Assembly (NCBI RefSeq): GCF_009758205.1
Contig: NZ_WRXN01000002.1
Span: 372,001 to 436,000, forward strand
DNA length: 64,000 bases
From: Chitinophaga tropicalis
Lineage (GTDB): Bacteria; Bacteroidota; Bacteroidia; Chitinophagales; Chitinophagaceae
Reading direction: 5' to 3'
The stretch's first letter is position 1, and every line of letters begins with the position of its first letter. The notes beneath the pieces are model-generated. The model was not told where the DNA came from. It ran no database searches and saw nothing but the letters and a program-made list of their open reading frames with translations. Positions 7,884-17,252 of this stretch are shown here, in pieces. The position numbers and the translations under genes are program-made.

Positions 7884-9242
7884 TCAGCTACCCAGTGCCT
7901 GTATAATATCGTATTTGGTAACAATATGCGGATTCCCGCTTTCATCTTTCGTGAGCACCGCCCCGTTCTCTTTATTGATATATGACGAGAGCTTTTCGAT
8001 AGGCATGTCCATGCTCACCTGCGGGAATGAAGGCTGCATCACCTGTTTGATCTGTGCGTCTTTCAGGTTGGAATCGTCTATCAGCTTACTGAAAAGCCCA
8101 CCCTCTGAAATAGCTCCAACTATCTCATTATTATTAATTACAGGCAGATGTTCAATGTCAAACTTCTTCATCTTAACGATAGCATCGCTCACTTTTTCAT
8201 CCTGGCTGATGGTGACCAGCGGCTGGTTCCTGCGGGCGCCGACCACGTCCCTCACGGTCTTAACGTCCAGGAAACCGCGCTCCATCATCCACTGATCGTT
8301 ATACACCTTTCCTACATAACGGCTGCCATGGTCATGGAAAACCACTACCACCACATCTTCCGGCTTCAGCCGGCTTTTCAGCTGTATCAGTCCGGAAATA
8401 GCTGACCCGGCAGAATATCCTACGAAGATGCCTTCTTCCTTTGCAATGCGGCGGGCCATTACAGCGCCGTCTTTATCTGTCACCTTTTCAAAATGATCGA
8501 TCACTTTCATGTCATAGTTCTGCGGCACGAAGTCTTCTCCGATACCTTCTGTGATATAAGGATATACCTCACTCATATCCAGCTGGCCGGTTTCATGGTA
8601 TTTCTTCAGCAATGAACCATAACTATCTACAGCCCAGACCTGTATAGCAGGATTTTTCTCCTTCAGGAACTTACCTATACCCGTGATGGTGCCACCTGTA
8701 CCGGTAGCTACTACCAGGTGGGTTATTTTACCATCCGTCTGTTCCCATATCTCAGGAGCCGTTTGTTCATAGTGAGCGTCCCGGTTAGCCAGGTTGTCAT
8801 ACTGGTTCACATAAAATGAATTGGGTATTTCCTTTGCCAGCCTGCGGGCAACGGAATAATAGGAGCGGGGGTCTTCCGGCTCTACATTGGTCGGACACAC
8901 TATCACTTCCGCGCCTACCGCTTTCAGGATATCTACTTTCTCTTTGGATTGTTTATCTGTAGTTGTGAAGATACATTTGTAACCTTTGATCACCGCCGCC
9001 AGTGCCAGTCCCATACCGGTATTGCCGGATGTTCCTTCAATGAGGGTGCCTCCGGGTTTCAGTAAGCCCTGCTGTTCCGCTACCTCTACCATCTTCAGCG
9101 CCATACGGTCTTTAATAGAGTTGCCGGGGTTAAAGAACTCCACCTTTGCAAAAACAGGGCAGGGCAGGCCTGCTGTTACACGGTGCAGTTTTACCAATGG
9201 AGTGTTTCCTATCGTCTCAAGGATGCTGTTGCAAAATTTCAT
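7884..9242 (-). CDS. Cystathionine beta-synthase (PLP fold plus CBS pair)
   Basis: This 452-residue protein has an N-terminal fold-type II PLP domain (residues about 1-320) with the Schiff-base Lys44 in NPGNSIKDRMA, the substrate loop EGTSGNTGMGLA, and the phosphate loop GTGGTITGIG. It ends in two CBS motifs (residues about 330-452, with DIEHLPVINNNEIVGAISE). That architecture is the one of cystathionine beta-synthase, which condenses serine or O-acetylserine and homocysteine. It lacks the heme-binding N-terminus of the animal enzyme. A cysteine synthase role is possible, but the CBS tail favours CBS. The tail probably senses an adenosyl ligand. The BtuF-like gene follows with no gap. Confidence 0.9.
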   Translation of the reverse strand: MKFCNSILETIGNTPLVKLHRVTAGLPCPVFAKVEFFNPGNSIKDRMALKMVEVAEQQGLLKPGGTLIEGTSGNTGMGLALAAVIKGYKCIFTTTDKQSKEKVDILKAVGAEVIVCPTNVEPEDPRSYYSVARRLAKEIPNSFYVNQYDNLANRDAHYEQTAPEIWEQTDGKITHLVVATGTGGTITGIGKFLKEKNPAIQVWAVDSYGSLLKKYHETGQLDMSEVYPYITEGIGEDFVPQNYDMKVIDHFEKVTDKDGAVMARRIAKEEGIFVGYSAGSAISGLIQLKSRLKPEDVVVVVFHDHGSRYVGKVYNDQWMMERGFLDVKTVRDVVGARRNQPLVTISQDEKVSDAIVKMKKFDIEHLPVINNNEIVGAISEGGLFSKLIDDSNLKDAQIKQVMQPSFPQVSMDMPIEKLSSYINKENGAVLTKDESGNPHIVTKYDIIQALGS

Positions 9243-9263
9243 AATGTGTTATTTGGATCGGGA

Positions 9264-9293
9264 CGAAAATAAGCAATTCCCGACAGGCCCAAA
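9264..9293 (-). promoter_or_regulatory. Candidate promoter of the cystathionine beta-synthase gene
   Basis: On the minus strand TTTG is followed after 18 nt by TATTTTCG, one mismatch from TAnnTTTG. The element ends 21 bp before the start codon. Confidence 0.4.
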
Positions 9294-9351
9294 ATTTGAA
9301 GTACTGTTACTACTTTCCCATTGCTGATAATCAAAGTATTGATCATTATAC

Positions 9352-9359
9352 TATCTTTG
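9352..9359 (+). promoter_or_regulatory. Probable -7 promoter element of the bioD operon
   Basis: TATCTTTG matches TAnnTTTG exactly and ends six bases before the bioD ATG at 9366. If transcription starts the usual few bases downstream, the message would be leaderless or nearly so. A TTG at the normal -33 spacing is not evident. Confidence 0.45.
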
Positions 9360-9365
9360 TATATT

Positions 9366-9992
9366 ATGAGTGAACGGATCTTTATAACCGGCATTGGCAC
9401 CGGAGTAGGAAAAACGGTAACTGCGGCCTGTGTAACAGAAGCGCTGCAGGCCGACTACTGGAAGCCTGTGCAGACGGGGTTGACGGAGGGAACAGATACA
9501 GAAGTGGTAAGAAGCCTGCTAACCAATAAGCAGTCCGTATGTCATCCTGAAGCATATTGCCTGCAGGAACCAGCTTCCCCGCACCTGGCAGCCCGTATGG
9601 AAGACGTTACGATCAATGTAAAACAAGTGCTGGAAATGGCACACAAGATACAACCTGCTGGCAGACCACTGGTAATAGAAGGAGCAGGAGGGCTGATGGT
9701 GCCGCTCACAGAACAGGCTTTTATGATAGACCTGGTGCAGGACCTGGAAGCCAAAGTGATCATAGTGGCCCAGAACTATCTGGGGGGTATCAACCATGCC
9801 CTGCTAACGGCAAGAGTACTTAAGCAAAGCGGGATCCCGGTACTGGGCTGGATCTTCTGCGGAAATACTCATAGTAATGAAGCAGAAATTATTGGCTGGA
9901 GCGGTTATCCGCTGGTAGGCAGAATACCCTATACACCATTGGTTGACAAGGCTTTTGTGAAGGAACAGGCAGAAAAGCTATCTTTGCGGTAA
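9366..9992 (+). CDS. bioD: Dethiobiotin synthetase
   Basis: This 208-residue enzyme carries the P-loop GTGVGKT (Lys16) near the N-terminus and IEGAGGLMVPL in the middle, both diagnostic of BioD. It closes the ureido ring of dethiobiotin from diaminopelargonic acid, CO2 and ATP in biotin synthesis. I chose the ATG at 9366, because the upstream in-frame extension from 9321 is a hydrophobic stretch that overlaps the promoter element. It is the first gene of a five-gene plus-strand run (bioD, cyclo-ligase, lpxK, rnr, polyprenyl synthetase). Other biotin genes are not nearby. Confidence 0.95.
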   Translation: MSERIFITGIGTGVGKTVTAACVTEALQADYWKPVQTGLTEGTDTEVVRSLLTNKQSVCHPEAYCLQEPASPHLAARMEDVTINVKQVLEMAHKIQPAGRPLVIEGAGGLMVPLTEQAFMIDLVQDLEAKVIIVAQNYLGGINHALLTARVLKQSGIPVLGWIFCGNTHSNEAEIIGWSGYPLVGRIPYTPLVDKAFVKEQAEKLSLR

Positions 9993-10004
9993 TTCAGATC
10001 CACC

Positions 10005-10586
10005 TTGTTAACAAAAAAGGATATACGAAAGGAATACCTGGAAAAACGTTTAAACCTTCCGGACAACGTCATAACCACGCTGAACCGGCAGTTGCTGGAG
10101 CAATGCAGACAACTGGACTACAGTACTTTCCGTCTGGCACACATTTTTCTACCTATCACAGAAAAGAAAGAAGCTGACACGCATGCCCTGGTAAACTGGG
10201 CCAGGACAGCTTATCCTTCATTACAGTGGGCCCTTTCACGCTCAGACATGCACAATGGCGATATGGAGCATTATCTGTGGGAACCCAATACTGTACTGAT
10301 GAAGAACGGGTACGGCATCCCTGAGCCTGCAGGCGGCAAACAGGTAATGCCAGCAGAAATGGACCTTGTTTTCGTACCCCTGCTGGCATTTGACCTCCAG
10401 GGCCACCGGGTAGGTTACGGAAAAGGAATGTATGACCGCTTCCTGAAACAATGCAGACCGGGAGTAACAACCATAGGCCTCTCCCTGTTTGACCCGGTCA
10501 CAGCCATTGAGGATACCGGGCATCTGGACGTACCACTCCGGATAGCCATTACCCCTCATTCAATTTATTATTTCAAAAAAAGCTGA
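10005..10586 (+). CDS. 5-formyltetrahydrofolate cyclo-ligase
   Basis: This 193-residue protein matches the 5-FTHF cyclo-ligase (MTHFS) family: basic N-terminal helix TKKDIRKEYLEKR, the nucleotide-binding stretch MDLVFVPLLAFDLQGHRVGY and the GYGKGMYDRFL motif. It converts 5-formyl-THF to 5,10-methenyl-THF using ATP. The start is a TTG 12 bp after the bioD stop. The frame has no ATG or GTG between the preceding in-frame stop and the conserved region, so the TTG is the only plausible start. Only 2 bp separate its stop from the lpxK start, supporting one operon. Confidence 0.93.
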   Translation: MLTKKDIRKEYLEKRLNLPDNVITTLNRQLLEQCRQLDYSTFRLAHIFLPITEKKEADTHALVNWARTAYPSLQWALSRSDMHNGDMEHYLWEPNTVLMKNGYGIPEPAGGKQVMPAEMDLVFVPLLAFDLQGHRVGYGKGMYDRFLKQCRPGVTTIGLSLFDPVTAIEDTGHLDVPLRIAITPHSIYYFKKS

Positions 10587-10588
10587 CA

Positions 10589-11656
10589 ATGCTGGAATAC
10601 CTGAAAGTCTTATTATACCCTTTTTCCCTGCTTTATGGCCTGGTAATGTGGACACGGAACCGATTCTACGATAAAAAGATACTGACAGCAGTAGAATTTG
10701 ACCTGCCCGTCATTGCTGTTGGCAACCTCTCTGTAGGCGGTACCGGTAAAACTCCCCACGTAGAGCACCTCATCAGGGTATTAAAAGACAGGTTTAAGAC
10801 CGCAACCCTCAGCAGAGGCTATAACCGCCGTTCAAAAGGCTACCTCCTGGCCACAGAGAACAGCACCGCCGCCCAGCTGGGCGATGAACCCATGCAGTTT
10901 CATCAGAAGTTCCCCGATATAGAGGTATGCGTAGGGGAAGAAAGGATGCTCGCCATCCCCCAGCTTATTGGCGAAAGACCGGAAACAGAAGTGATCCTGC
11001 TGGACGATGCTTTCCAGCACCGCTCTGTAAAACCGGGGCTCAATATCCTGATCACCGACTACAGCAGGCGGTTCACAAAAGACCATGTAGTCCCCTTCGG
11101 ACGTCTTCGCGAAGGCCGTAAAGGATATGAAAGAGCCAACTGTATCATCGTATCTAAATGTCCGCCGGCTATGTCTGCCGCGGAAAAAGACGCCATCAGG
11201 CAGGAAATAAATCCCCTGCCCGGTCAGCAACTGTACTTTACTTCCCTGAAATACGGCGACTTGTACGATATGTTCAGCAATACCCCCGTCAGCGCCCCCG
11301 CAGATACCACCATCCTCCTGGTATGCGGTATAGCGCGGCCGGAACCATTGCTGCAACAACTGAAACAGACATACAAACAGGTGTTCCTGCTTTCCTTCCC
11401 CGATCATTATTATTATGACGGGCACGACCTGGATAAGATCAAAAGGGAGCTGAACAACCTGCCCGGCACAAATAAACTGGTAGTGACAACGGAAAAAGAC
11501 GCCGTGAGACTACAGCTGAAAGCAGCCCGGCTGCAGGAGCTGAGCATACCCATTGCCGTTATGCCGGTAGAAATATCTTTTCTCTTCGGAGAAACAGATT
11601 CATTTAATAATTATATTTTTGATTACGTGGAGCAGTTTGGAAGTAACCATGTTTAA
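10589..11656 (+). CDS. lpxK: Tetraacyldisaccharide 4'-kinase
   Basis: This 355-residue protein is LpxK. It has a hydrophobic N-terminal helix (residues about 4-20) that docks on the inner membrane, followed by VIAVGNLSVGGTGKTPHVE with the Walker A loop at about residues 48-56, and by LSRGYNRRSKG and DDAFQHRSVKPG. It phosphorylates the 4' position of the lipid A disaccharide precursor. Its presence confirms a Gram-negative lipid A pathway. It sits inside the bioD-to-ispA-type gene run with 12 bp before rnr. Nothing is missing from the motifs. Confidence 0.96.
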   Translation: MLEYLKVLLYPFSLLYGLVMWTRNRFYDKKILTAVEFDLPVIAVGNLSVGGTGKTPHVEHLIRVLKDRFKTATLSRGYNRRSKGYLLATENSTAAQLGDEPMQFHQKFPDIEVCVGEERMLAIPQLIGERPETEVILLDDAFQHRSVKPGLNILITDYSRRFTKDHVVPFGRLREGRKGYERANCIIVSKCPPAMSAAEKDAIRQEINPLPGQQLYFTSLKYGDLYDMFSNTPVSAPADTTILLVCGIARPEPLLQQLKQTYKQVFLLSFPDHYYYDGHDLDKIKRELNNLPGTNKLVVTTEKDAVRLQLKAARLQELSIPIAVMPVEISFLFGETDSFNNYIFDYVEQFGSNHV

Positions 11657-11668
11657 AATGTTACGGGA

Positions 11669-13753
11669 ATGACAAAAAAGAAAAAACCTCAAAAAAGCAG
11701 CAGCCAGAAGAAATCTTTCTCAGGCACTGTTCAGATAACACGCTCCGGAATGGCCTTTGTCATTATAGAGGGACAGGAAAAGGATGTAATGGTACGCCAG
11801 AAAAACCTGAATACCGCACTGGATGGAGACGACGTCGTAGTTGACGTTATCAAGCAGGCAAAGAACCAGGGGCGCATGGAAGGTGTTATAACAGACATCA
11901 TTAAACGCAAAAAAACAGAATTTACAGGCACACTGCAGGTAAATAAGGGATTTGCTTTCCTTATTCCGGAAAAAGGCCTCTTCATGCCTGATATCTATAT
12001 TCCTGCCAATTCGCTGAAGGACGCGAAAACAGGTGATAAAGCTGTAGTCAAAATACTGGCCTGGGGCGAAAAAACCCGCAAGCCCGTAGGAGAGATCATT
12101 GAAGTACTGGATGCCGGCGATACCAACGACCTGGCCATGAAGGAGATCCTGATAGAAAGCGGCTTCCCGCTTAACTTCCCTTCAGCCGTAATGGAAGAAC
12201 TGCTGACTATCAAAGAAAAAATAGACAGCGAGGAAGTGAAAAAACGCAAAGACTTCCGCAAAACCCTTACGTTCACGATCGATCCTGTAGATGCGAAAGA
12301 CTTTGACGATGCCATCTCCATTAAAAAGCTACGTGGAAGCTGGTACGAAATAGGGGTGCACATAGCAGATGTAAGTCATTATGTACAACCAGGTACCGAG
12401 CTGGATAAAGAGGCCGATAAACGCGCCACCTCCGTATACCTGCCGGACCGCGTACTGCCTATGCTGCCGGAAAAGATCTCGAATGAGCTTTGCTCCCTGC
12501 GCCCGCATGAAGACAAGCTCACCTTCTCTGCCGTTTTTAAAATGAACGAGAAAGGAGAGATCAAAGAACACTGGCTGGGCAGAACGGTGATCCACTCTGC
12601 ACACCGCTTCACCTACGAAGAGGTGCAGGAAGTGATAGAGACCGGCGAAGGGCCCTATAAAGACGAAGTATTGCTGCTTAACAGGATAGCCCAGACATTG
12701 AGGAAGGAAAGGTTTAACAACGGCGCCATCAACTTCTCCTCACAGGAAGTAAGGTTCCAGCTGGATGAGCATGCAAAGCCCATCGGCATCATGATCAAGG
12801 AAAGTAAGGAAGCCCATCAGCTGATCGAAGAACTGATGCTCCTGGCCAACCGGACAGTAGCGGAATATGTATACAATATCAGGATAGGCACCAATCAGCA
12901 TGTACCTTTCCCTTACCGCGTGCACGATAAGCCCGACGAGGAAAAACTGAAGGTATTTTCCGTATTTGCACGCAAATTCGGGCATAAGCTGGAAGTAGAT
13001 AATCCTGATAAACTGGCCCGTTCCTTCAATGAAATGCTGCAGCTGGCCCATGGCAAACCGGAACAGCATGTGCTGGAAACCCTGGGTATACGTACCATGG
13101 CCAAAGCAGTATATACAGTGGATGATATTGGTCACTATGGATTGGGGTTTGAGCATTACTGCCACTTCACCAGCCCTATCCGCCGTTACCCGGACGTACT
13201 GGTACACCGCGTACTGGCCCAATGCCTGGATAACAACATCCATCCCGATAAGCTAATGGAATCCAAAGCCAAACACTCTTCAGAAATGGAGCGTAAGGCA
13301 ATGGAAGCTGAACGCGCCGCCAATAAATATAAGCAGGTGGAATACATGCAACAGTATATTGGCGAAGAATTTGAAGGTGTGGTGAGCGGTGTGGCACACT
13401 TCGGTTTCTGGGTAGAGACCGTAGAGACCAAGTGCGAGGGACTGGTCAGCCTTCACAGCATGACCACCAGGGACGAGTTTAAATATGATGAGAACGAATA
13501 TGCCCTGGTAGGTATGTTTACCGGTAAAAAGATCAGGATAGGAGATAAGCTCAAAATACAGGTAGTAGCTGCCAACCTGGTAAAACGGCAACTGGATTAT
13601 GACCTGGTAGAAAACGGGGCTCCCGCAGCAAAACCACGCGGCAGCCGTCCTCCTGCCAGGGAACCAAAAGAAAAGAAGGAAGTTAAAAGCCGGAAGAAAA
13701 CTACAGCTAAAGGAAGTAAAAAGCCCGGCCACAGTAAAAAGAAGAAGCCATAA
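11669..13753 (+). CDS. rnr: Ribonuclease R
   Basis: This 694-residue exoribonuclease belongs to the RNase II/R family. The order is an N-terminal cold-shock-type OB region, the RNB catalytic domain with TIDPVDAKDFDDAISI (Asp cluster that binds the metal ions) near residue 210, HFTSPIRRYPDVLVHR near residue 500, an S1 domain (about 565-645), and a Lys/Arg-rich tail. The basic tail and the S1 domain favour RNase R over RNase II. It degrades structured RNA 3' to 5', including mRNA from stalled ribosomes, a process in which smpB from this window also acts. It is 12 bp after lpxK. Confidence 0.95.
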   Translation: MTKKKKPQKSSSQKKSFSGTVQITRSGMAFVIIEGQEKDVMVRQKNLNTALDGDDVVVDVIKQAKNQGRMEGVITDIIKRKKTEFTGTLQVNKGFAFLIPEKGLFMPDIYIPANSLKDAKTGDKAVVKILAWGEKTRKPVGEIIEVLDAGDTNDLAMKEILIESGFPLNFPSAVMEELLTIKEKIDSEEVKKRKDFRKTLTFTIDPVDAKDFDDAISIKKLRGSWYEIGVHIADVSHYVQPGTELDKEADKRATSVYLPDRVLPMLPEKISNELCSLRPHEDKLTFSAVFKMNEKGEIKEHWLGRTVIHSAHRFTYEEVQEVIETGEGPYKDEVLLLNRIAQTLRKERFNNGAINFSSQEVRFQLDEHAKPIGIMIKESKEAHQLIEELMLLANRTVAEYVYNIRIGTNQHVPFPYRVHDKPDEEKLKVFSVFARKFGHKLEVDNPDKLARSFNEMLQLAHGKPEQHVLETLGIRTMAKAVYTVDDIGHYGLGFEHYCHFTSPIRRYPDVLVHRVLAQCLDNNIHPDKLMESKAKHSSEMERKAMEAERAANKYKQVEYMQQYIGEEFEGVVSGVAHFGFWVETVETKCEGLVSLHSMTTRDEFKYDENEYALVGMFTGKKIRIGDKLKIQVVAANLVKRQLDYDLVENGAPAAKPRGSRPPAREPKEKKEVKSRKKTTAKGSKKPGHSKKKKP

Positions 13754-13772
13754 TTTATAACGACAAGATACC

Positions 13773-14744
13773 ATGCACTCATTTCAGGACCTGACAATTC
13801 AGTTTGGCAAACATTTCAGTAAGGAACATTTCCCTCAGCAACCGCATAAGCTCTATGCCGGTGCAAAGCATATCCTCGAAATAGGAGGAAAGCGCATCCG
13901 GCCCGTATTATGTCTCATGGGTAACGAGCTGTTTGATGAGATACACCCGGATTCATATGAGGTAGGTACAGCGGTTGAACTGTTCCATAACTTTACCCTG
14001 GTGCATGATGATATCATGGATAAAGCCCCGCTGCGCCGTAACAAGCCTACCGTACATACCCTGTATGGTGACTCTGCGGCCATCCTGGCAGGAGATGTGA
14101 TGCTGATCAACGTATATGAACACCTGAACAAGGTACAGCCGCATTATAAACAGAAACTGCTGGCCGCTTTTAATAAAGCCGCCATTGAAGTTTGCGAAGG
14201 ACAGCAGTTTGATATGGATTTTGAGGAAATGGAGCCGGAGCAGGTGAAATATGATGACTATGTGAACATGATAGCTCTGAAAACCTCCGTACTCCTGGCT
14301 GCCAGCCTGAAAATGGGAGCCATAATAGGAGGGGGCAGCGATTATAACCAGCAGCACCTGTACGAATTCGGTAAGAACATAGGAATTGCCTTCCAGATAC
14401 AGGACGATTACCTGGATGCGTTTGGAGATCCTGAAAAGTTCGGGAAACAACAGGGTGGTGATATCCTGGTTAATAAAAAGACCTTCCTGTTACTCAAAGC
14501 GCTTGAGCTCTGTAACCCCGCCCAGCATACAAAGCTGAAAGAGTTACTGGCCAGCAATCCGGATGATAAGGTGGCACAGGTACTGGAACTGTTCCATGAT
14601 TGCCAGGTAGATGCCTGGGCAGAGAGAGAAAAGGAAAGGTTCCAGGAGATCGCCCTTAAACACCTGGAAAGCATTGCAGTATTGTCTGCACGGAAACAAC
14701 CGTTAATGGAACTGGCTGATTATCTGCTAAAAAGAGAACATTAA
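13773..14744 (+). CDS. Polyprenyl (trans-isoprenyl) diphosphate synthase
   Basis: This 323-residue protein is a trans-prenyltransferase. The first Asp-rich motif lies at residues 79-83 (VHDDIMDKAPLRR) and the second is FQIQDDYLDAFGD near residue 213. GGKRIRPVL is the substrate-binding signature. It condenses isopentenyl diphosphate with an allylic diphosphate, giving a C15, C20 or longer product. The aromatic Phe74 before the first motif may limit chain length, but I cannot fix the product from sequence alone. It is the last gene of the bioD run and is followed by a strong terminator. Confidence 0.93.
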   Translation: MHSFQDLTIQFGKHFSKEHFPQQPHKLYAGAKHILEIGGKRIRPVLCLMGNELFDEIHPDSYEVGTAVELFHNFTLVHDDIMDKAPLRRNKPTVHTLYGDSAAILAGDVMLINVYEHLNKVQPHYKQKLLAAFNKAAIEVCEGQQFDMDFEEMEPEQVKYDDYVNMIALKTSVLLAASLKMGAIIGGGSDYNQQHLYEFGKNIGIAFQIQDDYLDAFGDPEKFGKQQGGDILVNKKTFLLLKALELCNPAQHTKLKELLASNPDDKVAQVLELFHDCQVDAWAEREKERFQEIALKHLESIAVLSARKQPLMELADYLLKREH

Positions 14745-14758
14745 TAACTTTTTTTCCT

Positions 14759-14791
14759 CGTTGACCGCCGCTGGCGGTCAACGTTTTTTTT
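14759..14791 (+). terminator. Intrinsic terminator of the bioD-lpxK-rnr operon
   Basis: CGTTGACCGCC and GGCGGTCAACG pair perfectly around a GCT loop and are followed by eight T. It begins 14 bp past the polyprenyl synthetase stop. Confidence 0.93.
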
Positions 14792-14886
14792 GAGCAGTTT
14801 TCCTCACCGGCATATCCTGCCCAACTGTGGCGTAACAAAAATTCTCTATATTCGCGCATTCGCTAAACCTGTAAGTAATTCAACTA

Positions 14887-16542
14887 ATGTCTAAATCGCT
14901 TTTTCGCAAAAAAACTATTGCCAGTATTCTGAAAGATGCAAAAGATGGTTTAACAGACGGTCATGGCACTGGTGAATTACATAAAGTACTACGGGTAAAG
15001 GACCTGACAGCCCTTGGCATTGCCGCAGTAATAGGCGCCGGTATCTTCTCTACTATCGGGGAAGCATCCTATCACGGAGGCCCCGGTGTATCACTTCTCT
15101 TCATCATCACAGCAATCACCTGCGGTTTCTCTGCACTTTGCTATGCTGAATTTGCCTCCCGCGTACCGGTATCCGGCAGCGCCTACACATATTCTTACGT
15201 TACTTTCGGTGAACTTGCCGCCTGGGTCATAGGCTGGGCGCTGATCCTCGAATATGCCATCGGTAACATAGCCGTCGCCATATCGTGGAGCGGATACTTT
15301 AATAACCTTTTGGCCGGGATAGGGAAGACCGTAGGACTGGACCTTGAATTGCCCGCCTGGCTGACAAGCAACTACGACAGCGCCTCTGAAGCTATTTATA
15401 ACGCAGCTCCTACCATCTTTGGTTTCCCGGTAATACTGAACCTTCCTGCATTCATAATAGTAGTACTGGTCACTTACCTGGCCTATGTAGGCATCCGCGA
15501 AAGTAAGCGCAGCGCTAACTTCATGGTGGGACTGAAAATACTGGTCATCCTTTTTGTGATAATCGTAGGCGCCTTCTACGTGAATATAGATAACTGGAGC
15601 CCCTTTATGCCTAACGGCTTTTCAGGGGTGCTGAAAGGAGTATCTGCCGTTTTCTTTGCCTACATAGGTTTTGACGCTATCAGTACCACAGCCGAAGAAT
15701 GTTCCAATCCCCAGCGTGATCTGCCCAAAGGCATGATCTATTCCCTCGTTATCTGTACGGTATTATATATACTCATTGCTTTTGTACTGACCGGGATGGT
15801 GTCTTACTCCCAGCTCAAAGTAGAAGATCCCCTGGCATATGTGTTCAATGCGGTGAACCTGCCAAAAGTGAGCTTTATTATATCTGTCAGCGCAGTGATA
15901 GCCACTACCAGCGTATTGCTGGTATTCCAGATAGGGCAGCCGCGTATATGGATGAGCATGAGCCGTGACGGGTTATTGCCCAAACAGTTCAGCCGTATCC
16001 ATCCCCGTTTTAAAACACCGTCCTTCGCTACGATCATAACTGGTATCATTGTAGGTATTCCTGCATTATTCCTGAACCTTACCGTGGTAACAGACCTTAC
16101 CAGCATAGGTACATTATTCGCTTTTATCCTGGTATGCGGTGGCGTATTGCTGCTGCCTGAGCGGGATAAGAACGCAACGGCAGAGAAACGCTTCAGTCTG
16201 CCGTATATAAGCGGACAATTTATAGTTCCTGCCATCGTTATCGTATGCGCCTGGCTGTTCCGTCATGAACTGACGAGCCGTCTTTCTACAGAAGGAGGTT
16301 GGGACGTATGGAAACACAATATCCCGTTCTTCTTTTTTGTTATAGCCACCCTGACCTTCACCGTACTTTCTGCCTTACGTAAACTATCACTGATCCCCGT
16401 CCTGGGCTTGCTCAGCTGTTTCTATCTGATGACTGAAATAGGTCTCAGGAACTGGGTAGTATTTGCCATCTGGCTGTTAATAGGCCTGCTCATCTACTTC
16501 AGTTACGGTGTTAGAAAAAGCAAACTTGCCGCAGCAGAATAA
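14887..16542 (+). CDS. APC-superfamily amino acid permease (CAT-like)
   Basis: This 551-residue inner-membrane protein has about 14 predicted membrane segments. Residues about 40-60 contain LTALGIAAVIGAGIFSTIG, the unwound first helix of APC transporters, and SGSAYTYSYVTFGELAAWVIGW follows. FAYIGFDAISTTAEE in the middle and its length suggest the cationic amino acid transporter (CAT) branch. It likely imports amino acids by coupling to protons or by facilitated diffusion; the substrate is not fixed by the sequence. It is flanked by terminators, so it is probably monocistronic. Confidence 0.92.
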   Translation: MSKSLFRKKTIASILKDAKDGLTDGHGTGELHKVLRVKDLTALGIAAVIGAGIFSTIGEASYHGGPGVSLLFIITAITCGFSALCYAEFASRVPVSGSAYTYSYVTFGELAAWVIGWALILEYAIGNIAVAISWSGYFNNLLAGIGKTVGLDLELPAWLTSNYDSASEAIYNAAPTIFGFPVILNLPAFIIVVLVTYLAYVGIRESKRSANFMVGLKILVILFVIIVGAFYVNIDNWSPFMPNGFSGVLKGVSAVFFAYIGFDAISTTAEECSNPQRDLPKGMIYSLVICTVLYILIAFVLTGMVSYSQLKVEDPLAYVFNAVNLPKVSFIISVSAVIATTSVLLVFQIGQPRIWMSMSRDGLLPKQFSRIHPRFKTPSFATIITGIIVGIPALFLNLTVVTDLTSIGTLFAFILVCGGVLLLPERDKNATAEKRFSLPYISGQFIVPAIVIVCAWLFRHELTSRLSTEGGWDVWKHNIPFFFFVIATLTFTVLSALRKLSLIPVLGLLSCFYLMTEIGLRNWVVFAIWLLIGLLIYFSYGVRKSKLAAAE

Positions 16543-16605
16543 TTCTATTGTCTTACGTCATCAAAGCGTCAGCTGAACCCGCTTTGTTTACGCAATAAAG
16601 TGTTA

Positions 16606-16646
16606 AAACCCATAATATTATTGGGTTTAATTACTTTTTTCCGTAA
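16606..16646 (+). terminator. Probable terminator of the permease gene
   Basis: AAACCCA and TGGGTTT pair with an AT-rich loop that can extend the stem, and a T run (TTTTTT) follows shortly after. The stem is weak. Confidence 0.5.
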
Positions 16647-16681
16647 ATTCGGATAGCTCTTTGATCTTAAAATCATTTTTT

Positions 16682-17119
16682 ATGAACCTACTGCAACGAA
16701 TAGACCGTTGGGGCGAGGCTCATCATCCCCGGTGGATTGATGCAGTCCGTGTCCTCTTAGGAGTTTTCTTATTCTACAAGGGCGTGGTTTTCATACAAAA
16801 TATTGATGTGCTCAAAACTGTGATTAACCAAAGCCCGTTTCTCACAGTCTTGTCCTTCTGGCTAGCTCACTACATTGTCTTTGCTCATCTGGCAGGAGGT
16901 ATTTTAATAGTTTTAGGATTACTGACAAGGGTCGCCATCCTTGCACAATTACCTATCTTACTTGGCGCGCTCATCTTTGTACATACACCAACAGGGTTGT
17001 TTGATGTACATAGCGAAACCGGCCTTTCTATCCTTGTTCTGCTCTTACTGATATTCTTCCTGGTGGAGGGCAGTGGCCCCATTTCTTTCGATAATTATAT
17101 GCGCCGGCATCCGGCATGA
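16682..17119 (+). CDS. DoxX family membrane protein
   Basis: This 145-residue protein has four hydrophobic segments, roughly residues 25-45, 58-80, 83-105 and 113-132. It matches DoxX: DAVRVLLGVFLFYKGVVF at the start, FAHLAGGILIVLGLLTR in the middle, and GLSILVLLLLIFFLVEGSGP at the end. DoxX proteins sit in the inner membrane; some are subunits of quinol oxidases or take part in redox stress responses, but most have no known role. I start it at the ATG at 16682 and not at an in-frame TTG seven codons upstream. It is flanked by terminators and appears to be a single-gene unit. Confidence 0.87.
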   Translation: MNLLQRIDRWGEAHHPRWIDAVRVLLGVFLFYKGVVFIQNIDVLKTVINQSPFLTVLSFWLAHYIVFAHLAGGILIVLGLLTRVAILAQLPILLGALIFVHTPTGLFDVHSETGLSILVLLLLIFFLVEGSGPISFDNYMRRHPA

Positions 17120-17201
17120 TTACTTTTAACCAGTCTTTACACTGCAACCCTTCCGGTTTGCGGAACGGTTACTTATTTGTCTGAAGTTCCTGCTGTGCAA
17201 A

Positions 17202-17252
17202 CCGCAAAGATCGTTTTCGTTCTGTGAAAGTGATCTTTGCGGATTTCTTTTT
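17202..17252 (+). terminator. Intrinsic terminator after the DoxX gene
   Basis: CCGCAAAGATC pairs perfectly with GATCTTTGCGG around a 19-nt loop and is followed by a T-rich run. Confidence 0.8.

Noticed and set aside
9321..9365. Upstream extension of bioD from a TTG
   Set aside because: The extra 15 residues are hydrophobic and unlike BioD, and they overlap the TATCTTTG promoter element. The ATG at 9366 puts the P-loop at the usual place.
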